DNA from: Cellulomonas denverensis
GTDB taxonomy: Bacteria > Actinomycetota > Actinomycetes > Actinomycetales > Cellulomonadaceae
DNA length: 64,000 nucleotides
Direction of reading: 5' to 3'
Assembly: GCF_012396125.1 (NCBI RefSeq)
Contig: NZ_JAAXOX010000012.1
Location: 56,906-120,905, forward strand
The notes under the pieces were generated by a model, which saw nothing but the letters and a program-made list of their open reading frames with translations, had not been told where the DNA came from and did no database searches. Made by a program: the position numbers and the translations under genes. Positions 18,914 through 26,959 of the stretch are shown here, one piece after another (the stretch's first letter is position 1; every line of letters begins with the position of its first letter).

Positions 18914-19624
18914 GTGCATCCCGCCCGATCGAACCGTGCCTACCGCAACGTCGCCCGACTGCTGCGGCCGCTGCTCTATGCGATCCAGCGCCGTGACTGG
19001 CGGGGTCAGGAGCACCTGCCCACCGACAGTGGGTTCATCGCGGCCGGGAACCACCTGACCAACCTGGACCCGGTCACCTTCGCGCACTACCTGTACGACA
19101 GCGGCGTCGCGCCCAAGATCATGGCGAAGTCCTCGCTGTTCTCGGTGCCGGTGCTCGGCTGGGTGCTCCGGACGACCGGGCAGATCCCGGTGTATCGGGG
19201 CACCTCGGACGCCGGCCGGTCGCTGGAGGCGGCGGAGGTGGCGCTGGCGGAGGGCGAGTGCGTGGCGGTGTTCCCCGAGGGGACGTTGACCCGGGACCCC
19301 GACCTGTGGCCGATGCTGGCCAAGACCGGGGTGGCCCGGCTCGCGCTGGACACCCGGGTGCCGGTGGTGCCGATCGCCCAGTGGGGCGCCCAGGACCTGC
19401 TGGCCCGCTACGGCAAGGTGTTCAAGCCCATCCCGCCCAAGCGGGTGACCGTGGTGGCCGGTCCGCCGGTCGACCTGTCGGATCTGTACGACAAGCCCCG
19501 GGACGCCGCGACCCTGCGGGAGGCGACCGCCCGGGTGATGGCCGCGATCACCGCCCAGCTGGCCGAGATCCGGGGCGAGCAGCCGCCGGCGGAGGTCTTC
19601 GACATGCGGAAGAAGTCGGCATGA
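18914..19624 (+). CDS. plsC: 1-acyl-sn-glycerol-3-phosphate acyltransferase
   Basis: A 236-residue PlsC-type acyltransferase. The catalytic HX4D motif is NHLTNLD; the phosphate-binding motif is VFPEGTLTRD. It should acylate lysophosphatidic acid at the membrane. GTG 18914 has TAGCAT ending 8 nt upstream. Its last codons overlap gpsA by 4 bp, linking two phospholipid-precursor steps. Being one of several PlsC-like proteins usual in actinobacteria, its exact acceptor is uncertain. Confidence 0.88.
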   Translation: MHPARSNRAYRNVARLLRPLLYAIQRRDWRGQEHLPTDSGFIAAGNHLTNLDPVTFAHYLYDSGVAPKIMAKSSLFSVPVLGWVLRTTGQIPVYRGTSDAGRSLEAAEVALAEGECVAVFPEGTLTRDPDLWPMLAKTGVARLALDTRVPVVPIAQWGAQDLLARYGKVFKPIPPKRVTVVAGPPVDLSDLYDKPRDAATLREATARVMAAITAQLAEIRGEQPPAEVFDMRKKSA

Positions 19625-20622
19625 CCCGGGCCGCCGTGCTGGGTGCCGGGGCGTGGGGGACGACGTTCGCCGCGGTGCTGGCCGACGCCGGGTGCGAGGT
19701 CACGGTCTGGGGCCGGGACGCCGCGGTCTGTGCCCAGCTCACCGCCGAGCGCCGCAACGAGCGCTACCTGCCGGGGGTGGAGCTACCCGCCGGGATCAGC
19801 GGCCAGGCCGATCTGCTGCGTGCGGTGGACGGCGCCGAGGTGATCGCGGTCGCGGTGCCGGCCCAGTCCGCCCGCACCGCACTGGCCCCGCTCGGCGGCC
19901 GGCTCGGTGACCAGGCGGTGGCGGTCTCGCTGATGAAGGGCGTGGAGCTGGCCACCCAGCAGCGGATGAGCCAGCTGCTGGCCGAGGTGCTGGACCTGCC
20001 CGAGCGCCGGGTCGCCGTGCTGTCCGGCCCGAACCTGGCGGACGAGATCGCGGTCCGGCAGCCCACCGCGACCGTGGTGGCCTCGGGCGATCCGGCCACC
20101 GCGGAGAAGGTCGCCCAGGCCTGCGCCAACCCGTACTTCCGGCCGTACACCAATGACGACGTGGTCGGCGTGGAGCTGTGCGGCGCGGTCAAGAACGTGA
20201 TCGCCCTGGCGGTGGGCATCTCGCAGGGGCGCGGCTTCGGTTACAACACGATGGCCACGGTGATCACCCGCGGCCTGGTCGAGATCACCCGGCTGGGGCT
20301 GGCGCTCGGTGCCCGGGCGGAGACCTTCGGCGGGCTGGCCGGGATGGGCGACCTGATGGCCACCTGCGCCTCGCCGCAGTCCCGGAACCACCGCCTCGGG
20401 GTGCACATCGGGCAGGGCCTCACGCTGGACGAGGCGATCGTGGCCACCGGGGGCACCGCGGAGGGCGTGAAGACCTCCCGGTCGGTGCTGGATCTGGCCG
20501 AGCGGGTCGGGGTGGAGATGCCGATCACCGCCGCGGTGGTCCGGGTGCTGTACGAGGATCTGCCGGTGGACGCCCTGGCCCCGCTGCTGCTGGAGCGGCC
20601 GCGCAAGGCCGAGGGCGTCTGA
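19621..20622 (+). CDS. gpsA: NAD(P)-dependent glycerol-3-phosphate dehydrogenase
   Basis: A 333-residue enzyme reducing dihydroxyacetone phosphate to sn-glycerol 3-phosphate for phospholipids. The nucleotide-binding loop is VLGAGAWGTTFA; the family block LSGPNLADEI and the catalytic lysine in CGAVKNVIALAVGI are present, as is GLAGMGDLMATC. It starts in the plsC stop codon (ATGA). It ends 3 bp before the convergent transsulfuration gene. Confidence 0.95.
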   Translation: MTRAAVLGAGAWGTTFAAVLADAGCEVTVWGRDAAVCAQLTAERRNERYLPGVELPAGISGQADLLRAVDGAEVIAVAVPAQSARTALAPLGGRLGDQAVAVSLMKGVELATQQRMSQLLAEVLDLPERRVAVLSGPNLADEIAVRQPTATVVASGDPATAEKVAQACANPYFRPYTNDDVVGVELCGAVKNVIALAVGISQGRGFGYNTMATVITRGLVEITRLGLALGARAETFGGLAGMGDLMATCASPQSRNHRLGVHIGQGLTLDEAIVATGGTAEGVKTSRSVLDLAERVGVEMPITAAVVRVLYEDLPVDALAPLLLERPRKAEGV

Positions 20623-20625
20623 GCG

Positions 20626-21777
20626 TCAGCTCTCCCGCAGCGCCCGGTCCAGGTCGGCCCACAGGTCTTCGACGTCCTCGATGCCGACGCTGAGCCGCAG
20701 CAGATCCTCCGGCACGGTCACCGACTCGGTGCCGAACCGCCGTCGCCGCTCGATGCTGGACTCCACCCCGCCCAGGCTGGTGGCCGGGACCCACAGCCGC
20801 AGGGCCGCGACCACCGCGTCGGCGCGCTCGGGGCCGCCGGTGGGCCGCAGCCCGATGATCGCCCCGTAGCCGGCCATCTGGGCGGTGGCTCGGGTATGAC
20901 CCGGGTCGGTGGGCAGCCCGGGGTGCCGGACCTCCGCGACCCGCGGGTGCTCGGCCAGCCGGTGGGCGAGGTCGAGGGCGTTCGCCTGGGCGCGCTCGAC
21001 CCGCAGCGCCAGGGTCCGCACCCCGCGCAGCGCCAGGTAGACCTCCGCCGGCCCGGCGATCGCCCCGTGCAGCGTGCGGTAGGCCAGCAGCCGGGCGTGC
21101 AGCTCCGGATCGTCGGACAGCGCGGCACCCAGCACCACGTCCGAGTGCCCGGCCAGGTACTTGGTCACCGAGTGCACCACCACGTCCGCACCCAGGGACA
21201 GCGGCCGCTGCACCAGCGGGGTGGCGAAGGTGTTGTCCACCACGGTGAGCGCACCCACCTCGCGGGCGGCGGCGACCAGCGCGGGCAGGTCGGCCACCTC
21301 CAGCATCGGGTTGGTCGGCGACTCGATCCAGAGCATGGAGGTGCCGGGCCGCAGGGCGGCGACCACCTGGTCGGTGTCGGCGATGTCCACCACCTCGACC
21401 TCGACCCGGGAGCGATCGGCCAGATCGGCGAGGTACCCGTGCAGCACCTGGTAGGCGTGCCGCGGGACCACCACCCGGCCGCCGTGCGGGATCAGCGACA
21501 GCGCCGCGGCGATCGCGGCCATCCCGGACCCGTAGACCAGCGCGGGCAGCTCGGCGCCCTCCAGCGCGGCCAGCGTCTCCTCGAACGGCAGCCAGGTCTC
21601 GGTGCCGCCGCGGGCGTAGAGCAGCTCGGGCGCGGGGCCGGGGGTGCCCTGCGACACGTAGGTGGAGGAGAACACCACCGGCGGGTTCACCGGGGCGCCC
21701 TGCACCCGGGCGGGGCGGCCGGCGGACACGGCGACGGTCGCGGGGGAGAGCTGGCGCGGATCGTGGTCCTGGGTCAC
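20626..21777 (-). CDS. Cystathionine gamma-synthase/lyase family PLP enzyme
   Basis: A 383-residue Cys/Met-metabolism PLP enzyme. Landmarks are the N-terminal VNPPVVFSSTYV, the PLP phosphate-binding YGSGMAAIAAAL, WIESPTNPML, VVDNTFATP and the Schiff-base lysine in HSVTKYLAGHSDVV. Gamma-synthase and gamma-lyase cannot be told apart from motifs alone, so I give no symbol. GTG 21777 was preferred over a start at 21825 because TAGTGT on the same strand (21790-21785) ends 7 nt before it; the longer form would cross the promoter region shared with ddl. Confidence 0.85.
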   Translation of the reverse strand: MTQDHDPRQLSPATVAVSAGRPARVQGAPVNPPVVFSSTYVSQGTPGPAPELLYARGGTETWLPFEETLAALEGAELPALVYGSGMAAIAAALSLIPHGGRVVVPRHAYQVLHGYLADLADRSRVEVEVVDIADTDQVVAALRPGTSMLWIESPTNPMLEVADLPALVAAAREVGALTVVDNTFATPLVQRPLSLGADVVVHSVTKYLAGHSDVVLGAALSDDPELHARLLAYRTLHGAIAGPAEVYLALRGVRTLALRVERAQANALDLAHRLAEHPRVAEVRHPGLPTDPGHTRATAQMAGYGAIIGLRPTGGPERADAVVAALRLWVPATSLGGVESSIERRRRFGTESVTVPEDLLRLSVGIEDVEDLWADLDRALRES

Positions 21778-21846
21778 GGATCGCACACTAAACCCGCCGA
21801 TTCGGGTGGCGGATGCACGTTCCACGGATCGGTAGGCTCGTCCGCG

Positions 21847-22977
21847 ATGTCCACTTCAGCCGCTTCCGCACCCCGTCCCCGCGTCCTGGTCCTGTTCGGG
21901 GGCCGTTCAGGGGAGCACGCCATCAGCTGCGCCACCGCCGGTGGGGTACTGCGGGCGATCGACCGGGAGCGCTACGACGTGCTGCCGATCGGGATCACCC
22001 CGCAGGGCCGGTGGGTGCGGGTGGACGACGACCCGGACCTGTGGCGGATCACGGACGGGACGCTGCCCGAGGTGGCCGAGCTGCCGGAGCGGGTCCTGCT
22101 GCCCCAGGAGGCCGGTGCGCGCGAGGTCCGGGTGATCGAGCCCGGGCTGCCCGCCGCGGACCTGGGCACCGTGGACGTGGTGCTGCCGCTGCTGCACGGG
22201 CCCTACGGCGAGGACGGCACCCTGCAGGGGATGCTGGAACTGGCGGACGTGCGCTACGTCGGCGCCGGGGTGCTGGCCTCCGCGGTCGGGATGGACAAGC
22301 ACTTCATGAAGGTGGCGCTGGCGGCGGCGGGTCTGCCGATCGGGCCGTTCGCCACCCTGCGCGGCGACGACTGGGCGGCCGACCGCGGCGGGATCCGCGA
22401 CCGGGTGGCCGCCCTCGGCCTGCCGCTGTTCGTCAAGCCCGCCCGGGCCGGCTCCAGCCTGGGCATCACCCGGGTGACCGACCCGGCCGACCTGCCCGCC
22501 GCGATCGCCGAGGCGCAGCGCCACGATCCGAAGGTGGTCATCGAGGCCGGGATCGCCGGACGGGAGATCGAGTGCGCGGTGCTCGGCGGCCGGGGCGGAG
22601 CGCGTGCCCGGGCCTCGCTGCCGGGCGAGATCGTGGTCACCGACGCCGAGCACACGTTCTACGACTTCGAGGCGAAGTACCTGGACGAGGAGGCGGTGTC
22701 GCTGCGCTGCCCGGCCGACCTGCCGGCCGAGGTGACCGCCCGGGTGCAGGACGTGGCCGTGCGCACCTTCGAGGCGATCGACTGCGAGGGCCTGGCACGG
22801 GTGGACGTCTTCGTTACCGACGCCGGTGAGGTGATCGTGAACGAGATCAACACCATGCCCGGCTTCACCCCGTACTCGATGTACCCGCGGATGTGGCAGG
22901 AGTCCGGGATCAGCTACCCGGACCTGCTGGACGAGCTGCTGCAGCTCGCGCTGGAGCGCCCCACCGGGCTGCGCTGA
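21847..22977 (+). CDS. ddl: D-alanine--D-alanine ligase
   Basis: A 376-residue ATP-grasp ligase making the D-Ala-D-Ala end of peptidoglycan precursors. Visible are FGGRSGEHAIS, LLHGPYGEDGTLQG, FVKPARAGSSLGI (ATP-binding lysine and Gly-rich loop), the metal ligands in NEINTMPGFT and the omega-loop FYDFEAKYLD. TAGGCT ends 8 nt before the ATG. It is divergent from the transsulfuration gene and convergent, with a 1-bp gap, to the DUF3515 gene. Confidence 0.95.
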   Translation: MSTSAASAPRPRVLVLFGGRSGEHAISCATAGGVLRAIDRERYDVLPIGITPQGRWVRVDDDPDLWRITDGTLPEVAELPERVLLPQEAGAREVRVIEPGLPAADLGTVDVVLPLLHGPYGEDGTLQGMLELADVRYVGAGVLASAVGMDKHFMKVALAAAGLPIGPFATLRGDDWAADRGGIRDRVAALGLPLFVKPARAGSSLGITRVTDPADLPAAIAEAQRHDPKVVIEAGIAGREIECAVLGGRGGARARASLPGEIVVTDAEHTFYDFEAKYLDEEAVSLRCPADLPAEVTARVQDVAVRTFEAIDCEGLARVDVFVTDAGEVIVNEINTMPGFTPYSMYPRMWQESGISYPDLLDELLQLALERPTGLR

Positions 22978-22978
22978 C

Positions 22979-23509
22979 TCAGACGCAGGACCGGTCGGCG
23001 GCGATCTGGGAGACCGCGGGCACCAGGGCGTCCAGGAAGGTCGTCGACCGTTCGGCGACCACCGCGGCCGGCACCTGCACCTCGATCGCCGGGTCCCGGC
23101 CGTAGGTGAGGAAGGTCCAGTCCGACCCGCCCGGGTCCAGCGCCGGGTCGGTGGCGGCCGGTGTGGGATCGCCCGCCGGCGTCGACTCGGCCCGGACCAG
23201 CCAGTCCACCGTGGCGCCGGAGGCGGTCTCCATCGTCACGCACTGCTCGGTGGTGGGACCGGGCGGCTCCACCCCGCAGCGCAGCACCACCACCTGGTCG
23301 CCGGTGCCCCAGGCGGCGGTGGCCTGGCTGGTGGTCTGCCGGCGTTCCAGGCCGTCGCCCAGGCTCTGCGGCAGCGCCAGGATCACCCGGGCACAGTCCG
23401 GGTCCTGTGCGTCCGGGGCGGCGGGCACCCCGACCGAGGAGGCGCAGCCCGCCACCGCCAGCACGGCGACGGCGAGGGCGGACAGGCGGGCGGTGGCGGC
23501 GGGACTCAC
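22979..23509 (-). CDS. DUF3515 lipoprotein
   Basis: A 176-residue secreted protein with a lipoprotein signal: basic start, hydrophobic stretch and lipobox AVAGC with C22 as the lipidated residue. The rest matches DUF3515, a small actinobacterial family with paired cysteines (DPDCARV, LRCGVEP, EQCVTM, DRSCV). Function is unknown; its constant placement between ddl and thiL in actinobacteria suggests a cell-envelope role. GTG start with TAGCGT (minus strand, 23521-23516) ending 6 nt upstream, back to back with the thiL promoter. Confidence 0.82.
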   Translation of the reverse strand: MSPAATARLSALAVAVLAVAGCASSVGVPAAPDAQDPDCARVILALPQSLGDGLERRQTTSQATAAWGTGDQVVVLRCGVEPPGPTTEQCVTMETASGATVDWLVRAESTPAGDPTPAATDPALDPGGSDWTFLTYGRDPAIEVQVPAAVVAERSTTFLDALVPAVSQIAADRSCV

Positions 23510-23545
23510 CCGACCACGCTAACCGCACCGGCTACCGTGACCGGC

Positions 23546-24529
23546 GTGAATGACGCCACACCCACCACCCCCGCAGCACCCACGGTCGCCGATCTGGGCG
23601 AGGACCGGTTGCTCGCCCGGATCTTCCCGCTGCTGCCCGCCGGGCAGGACACCCTGCTCGGCCCGGGCGACGACGCGGCGGTGGTGGCGGCGCCGGACGG
23701 CCGGTTCGTGGTGTCCACCGACGTGCTGGTCCAGGACCGGCACTTCCGGCTGGACTGGTCCGACGGGCGGGCGGTGGGCCGGCGTGCCGCCGCGCAGAAC
23801 CTGGCGGACGTGGCCGCGATGGGCGCCCGGCCGACCTCGCTGGTGGTGTCGCTGGTGGTGCCCGGGACGCTGCCGGTGGCCTGGGTGGAGGACCTGGCGC
23901 GCGGACTGGCGGATCTGACCGGGCCGGTGGGTGCCGGGGTGGTCGGCGGCGACCTGTCCGGCGGGGACGCGGTGGTGGTCGCGGTGACCGTGCACGGCGA
24001 CCTGGCCGGGCGCGACCCGGTGCTGCGCTCCGGTGCCCGGCCCGGCGATCTGGTCGCGCTGGCCGGGACGGTCGGCCGGTCCGCGGCGGGCTGGGCATTG
24101 CTGGCCGCCGGGCAGGACGGGCCGGCCGAGCTGGTCGAGCTGTACCGGTCGCCGCGCCCGCCGCTGGCCGCGGGACCGGCCGCCGCCGACGCGGGTGCCA
24201 CGGCGATGCTGGACGTCTCCGACGGGTTGCTGCGGGACGCGGGCCGGATCGCCCGGGCCTCCGGGGTGCAGATCGACCTGGGGCGGCCGCGGGAGGCGCT
24301 GGCGGACGATCTGGCGGCCGTGGCGCAGGCCGCCGACCAGCTCGGCGCCGACCCGGTGCGCTGGCTGCTGACCGGCGGCGAGGACCACGGGCTGCTGGCC
24401 ACCTTCGGCGGGCCGGTGCCGGAGGGGTTCCGGGTGATCGGCCGGGTGCGGGCGGGCGAGCCCGGCGTGCTGGTCGACGGCATGCCGCCGGAGGCGATCA
24501 GCCCCGGCTGGGACCACTTCCGGGGCTGA
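23546..24529 (+). CDS. thiL: Thiamine-monophosphate kinase
   Basis: A 327-residue kinase making thiamine diphosphate from thiamine monophosphate. Motifs: LGPGDDAAVVA, STDVLVQDRHF, GGDLSGGDAVV, DVSDGLLRDA and LTGGEDHGLLATF, all typical of the PurM/ThiL fold. GTG 23546 was chosen over GTG 23537 because TACCGT (23533-23538) would overlap the earlier codon and ends 7 nt before the later one. No other thiamine genes and no TPP riboswitch were seen nearby. Confidence 0.93.
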   Translation: MNDATPTTPAAPTVADLGEDRLLARIFPLLPAGQDTLLGPGDDAAVVAAPDGRFVVSTDVLVQDRHFRLDWSDGRAVGRRAAAQNLADVAAMGARPTSLVVSLVVPGTLPVAWVEDLARGLADLTGPVGAGVVGGDLSGGDAVVVAVTVHGDLAGRDPVLRSGARPGDLVALAGTVGRSAAGWALLAAGQDGPAELVELYRSPRPPLAAGPAAADAGATAMLDVSDGLLRDAGRIARASGVQIDLGRPREALADDLAAVAQAADQLGADPVRWLLTGGEDHGLLATFGGPVPEGFRVIGRVRAGEPGVLVDGMPPEAISPGWDHFRG

Positions 24530-24540
24530 GACCCGGGCGG

Positions 24541-25059
24541 TCAGCCCCGGCGGTAGCGGACCTCGGGCAGCTCGGTGCCGCCGATGTCCTCGGTGCGCTC
24601 GGTGCCGTCCGGGGCGAATCCGTGCCGGCGGTAGAAGTGCCGGCTGCGCTCGTTCCCGGTGGCGGTCCACAGCGTGACGGTGCTGCGCGGCGGGACCTCG
24701 GCCAGGGCGGTGCGCATCAGGGCCCGGGCGGCGCCGCTGCCGAGCACCGCGGGCTCCAGGTACACCGTGTAGATCTCCAGGGTCCGGGAGTCGGCGTCCT
24801 CGTCCCGGGACGGCCCGATCGAGAGGAAACCGACCACGGTGTCGCCCTCCACCGCCACCCAGGTGGTGCCCCAGTCCGGGTGCTCGAGCTGACGCCGCCA
24901 GCGGGTGGCCCGCTCGGCCGGGTCCAGGGTGTCCAGGTACTCGTCGGGCAGCATCCCGCGGTAGGCGCTCTGCCAGGACCGGATGTGGACCCCGGCGATC
25001 GCGTCGGCGTCCGCGACGGTGGCGGGGCGGACGGTGAACTCCGGGCGCATATCGGACAT
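24541..25059 (-). CDS. GNAT-family N-acetyltransferase
   Basis: A 172-residue GNAT-fold protein. The N-terminus TVRPATVADADAIAGVHIRSW and the acetyl-CoA loop region LEPAVLGSGAARALM are clear, as is the late HFYRRHGFAPDG. The loop reads VLGSGAARAL where RxxGxG/A is usual, so the CoA-binding arginine seems to be missing. ATG 25059 was chosen over 25104 because the usual GNAT start follows it closely and CACGCT ends 7 nt upstream. Substrate unknown. Confidence 0.8.
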   Translation of the reverse strand: MSDMRPEFTVRPATVADADAIAGVHIRSWQSAYRGMLPDEYLDTLDPAERATRWRRQLEHPDWGTTWVAVEGDTVVGFLSIGPSRDEDADSRTLEIYTVYLEPAVLGSGAARALMRTALAEVPPRSTVTLWTATGNERSRHFYRRHGFAPDGTERTEDIGGTELPEVRYRRG

Positions 25060-25091
25060 GCCGACCAGCGTGCCACAGCCCCTGGACAGCG

Positions 25092-25128
25092 CGAAGGCCC
25101 GCACCGGACGGATCCGGGCGGGCCTTCG
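25092..25128 (-). terminator. Hairpin terminator after rpmB
   Basis: CGAAGGCCCGC (25092-25102) and GCGGGCCTTCG (25118-25128) form an 11-bp perfect stem with a 15-nt loop just beyond the rpmB stop. There is no T-rich tract on the minus strand, so termination may be weak. Confidence 0.5.
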
Positions 25129-25142
25129 TCACATCTGTCGCG

Positions 25143-25334
25143 TCAGACGGCGCGCTGCACCTTGCCGGCCTTGAGGCACGAGGTGCAGACGTTCATCCGC
25201 TTCGGGGTCCCCGCCACCACCACGCGCACGCGCTGGATGTTCGGGTTCCAGCGCCGCTTCGTGCGCACGTGCGAGTGCGAGATGCTGTGCCCGAAGGACG
25301 GGCCCTTGGCGCAGACTTCGCAGTTGGCAGCCAC
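25143..25334 (-). CDS. rpmB: 50S ribosomal protein L28
   Basis: A 63-residue L28 protein. It keeps two CxxC pairs, CEVC near the N-terminus and CTSC near the C-terminus, so it is the zinc-binding form. GTG 25334 was chosen because it begins the conserved AANCEVCAKGP sequence and is preceded by AGGAG about 7 nt away. A longer frame back to 25424 is not supported. Confidence 0.95.
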   Translation of the reverse strand: MAANCEVCAKGPSFGHSISHSHVRTKRRWNPNIQRVRVVVAGTPKRMNVCTSCLKAGKVQRAV

Positions 25335-25543
25335 GGTCTTCTCCTGAAATCTCATGAGGCGTCGGTTGGGGCGGTCCGCACCGCTGGCCCGGGGCCGGGG
25401 CGGAGCTGCCACCTGTGCTCGCACGCGACGGATCGCGGTCGGGCAACCGGGACAGATTAGCCCACGAGCGGGTCAGGACCCAAACGGGCCCGGTACGGCA
25501 CAGTAGACCCCGGCGTGACAGGCGAGAGGAATTGTCGAGGGAC

Positions 25544-26959
25544 GTGGTGGGTCGACTGCTGGACGGGCCGGTGCTGCGCCGGTGGCTGGTGCGCGCGGCG
25601 CAGGCGCTGGAGCAGGCGGGGCCGCGGATCGACGCGGTGAACGTCTTCCCGGTCGCCGATCAGGACACCGGCACCAACTGCCTGCTCACCCTGCGCGGTG
25701 CGGTCGAGGAGGTCGCCGCGCTGGACCCCGCCGCCGACGGCCCGGCCGTGCTGGCCGCCGCGACCCGTGGCTCCCTGCTCGCCGCCCGCGGCAACTCCGG
25801 GATGATCCTCAGCCACTGGTTCGCCGGGCTGGCCCGCGGCGCCGCGGAGGGGGTGGTGCCCGCGCTGGCGGCCGCGGCCCGGTCGGCCCGGTCGGCGGTG
25901 CTGGCCCCGGAGGACGGGACGGTGCTGGACCTGGCGGCGGAGGTGGCGCGCGCCGCCGGGGATGCCCGGCGGGGTGAGGACGGCGATGCCGGAGGACTCC
26001 CGGCCGGCGCGGCCGCTGACGAGGACCGCGAGGCCCTGGCCTCCGCCCTGGCCGCCGGGCAGGATGCCCTGGCCGCGATCAGTGGTCGGCACCCGGTGCT
26101 GCGGGATGCCCGGGTGCTGGACGCGGGCGCCTGTGCGCTGCTGGTGGTGCTCGCCGCCTGGGTGGCCGCCGCGGATGAGACGCTCGGGGCTCCCGGGACT
26201 CTCGGGGCCGAGGGCCCAGACGCCACTGGTGACCTCCGACTCGCCACCGCCCTGGACCTGAGCTGGCTGCCCGAGTCGGCCCCCGCCGCCCTCCCGGAGC
26301 GCGGCATGTCCGGCTTCGAGGTGATGGCCGTGCTCCCCGCCGGGGATGACGACGCCCTGCGCGCCCGGCTGGCCTCGATCGGTGACTCGGTGGCGGTGGT
26401 CGCCGAACCCGGTGACGGCCCGGGGCGGCTGCGCCAGTCCCATGTGCACACCGCCGATCCGGCCGCCGCGGTGGCCGTGGTGCAGGGCGCGGCCGACCCG
26501 GAGCCGGTGCTGGTCGTCGTGGAGGCCCTGGACGGCCGGACCTCGACCGCGGTGGCGGTGACCGGATCGCCGGAGCGGGTGCCGGAGCTGGCCCGGTGCG
26601 GTGCCGTGGTGCTGGTCGCCGGGCCGGGAGTGCCCGCCGGGCGGTGGCGGCCCACGCTGGACCGGGCGGTGCGGGATGCGCGGGCCGGGGGTGCACATCG
26701 GGTGCCCGACGCGGTCCACGGCGGCGACGCTGCGCCCGCCCACGACCCAGCGCCCGCCCGCGACCTAGCTTCCGCTCCCGACCCAGCGCCCGCCCATGAC
26801 CCGGGCCCGGGGGCCGACCCGGTGCCGGTGCTCCCCGGCGCGTGGGCCGGCGAGTGTGCCGCAGCCCTGCCGCCGGGCGCCACGTTGATCGCCGAGGCGG
26901 ATGACGAGGACCGGGTGCTCGCGGTGGTGCGCGCCCTGGCGGGGGAGGTGCCGGCATGA
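25544..26959 (+). CDS. DAK2-domain protein (FakA/YloV-like)
   Basis: About 471 residues. The N-terminal DhaL/DAK2 domain has VNVFPVADQDTGTNCLLTL and LLAARGNSGMIL; the usual DGDTGTN reads DQDTGTN, keeping both metal-binding Asp. A FakA-like middle domain follows (GFEVMAVLPAG to SHVHTADPAAAVAVV). FakA is the ATP-binding subunit of fatty-acid kinase and needs a FakB (DegV) partner, which is not in the window. Near the C-terminus (26740-26825) lies a degenerate Ala/Pro/His/Asp repeat (PAHDPAPARD-like). The start is uncertain: GTG 25544, GTG 25547 and TTG 25532 are all possible. It overlaps recG by 4 bp. Confidence 0.75.
   Translation: MVGRLLDGPVLRRWLVRAAQALEQAGPRIDAVNVFPVADQDTGTNCLLTLRGAVEEVAALDPAADGPAVLAAATRGSLLAARGNSGMILSHWFAGLARGAAEGVVPALAAAARSARSAVLAPEDGTVLDLAAEVARAAGDARRGEDGDAGGLPAGAAADEDREALASALAAGQDALAAISGRHPVLRDARVLDAGACALLVVLAAWVAAADETLGAPGTLGAEGPDATGDLRLATALDLSWLPESAPAALPERGMSGFEVMAVLPAGDDDALRARLASIGDSVAVVAEPGDGPGRLRQSHVHTADPAAAVAVVQGAADPEPVLVVVEALDGRTSTAVAVTGSPERVPELARCGAVVLVAGPGVPAGRWRPTLDRAVRDARAGGAHRVPDAVHGGDAAPAHDPAPARDLASAPDPAPAHDPGPGADPVPVLPGAWAGECAAALPPGATLIAEADDEDRVLAVVRALAGEVPA

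Noticed and set aside
25501..25534. TTG 25532 or a leaderless GTG 25515 as start of the DAK2 gene
   Set aside because: GTG 25515 is out of frame; TTG 25532 lies only 1-2 nt after GAGAGGA, too close for a ribosome-binding site.
26740..26825. CRISPR-like array
   Set aside because: The repeats are short, degenerate, in frame and coding; no spacers of constant length and no cas genes.
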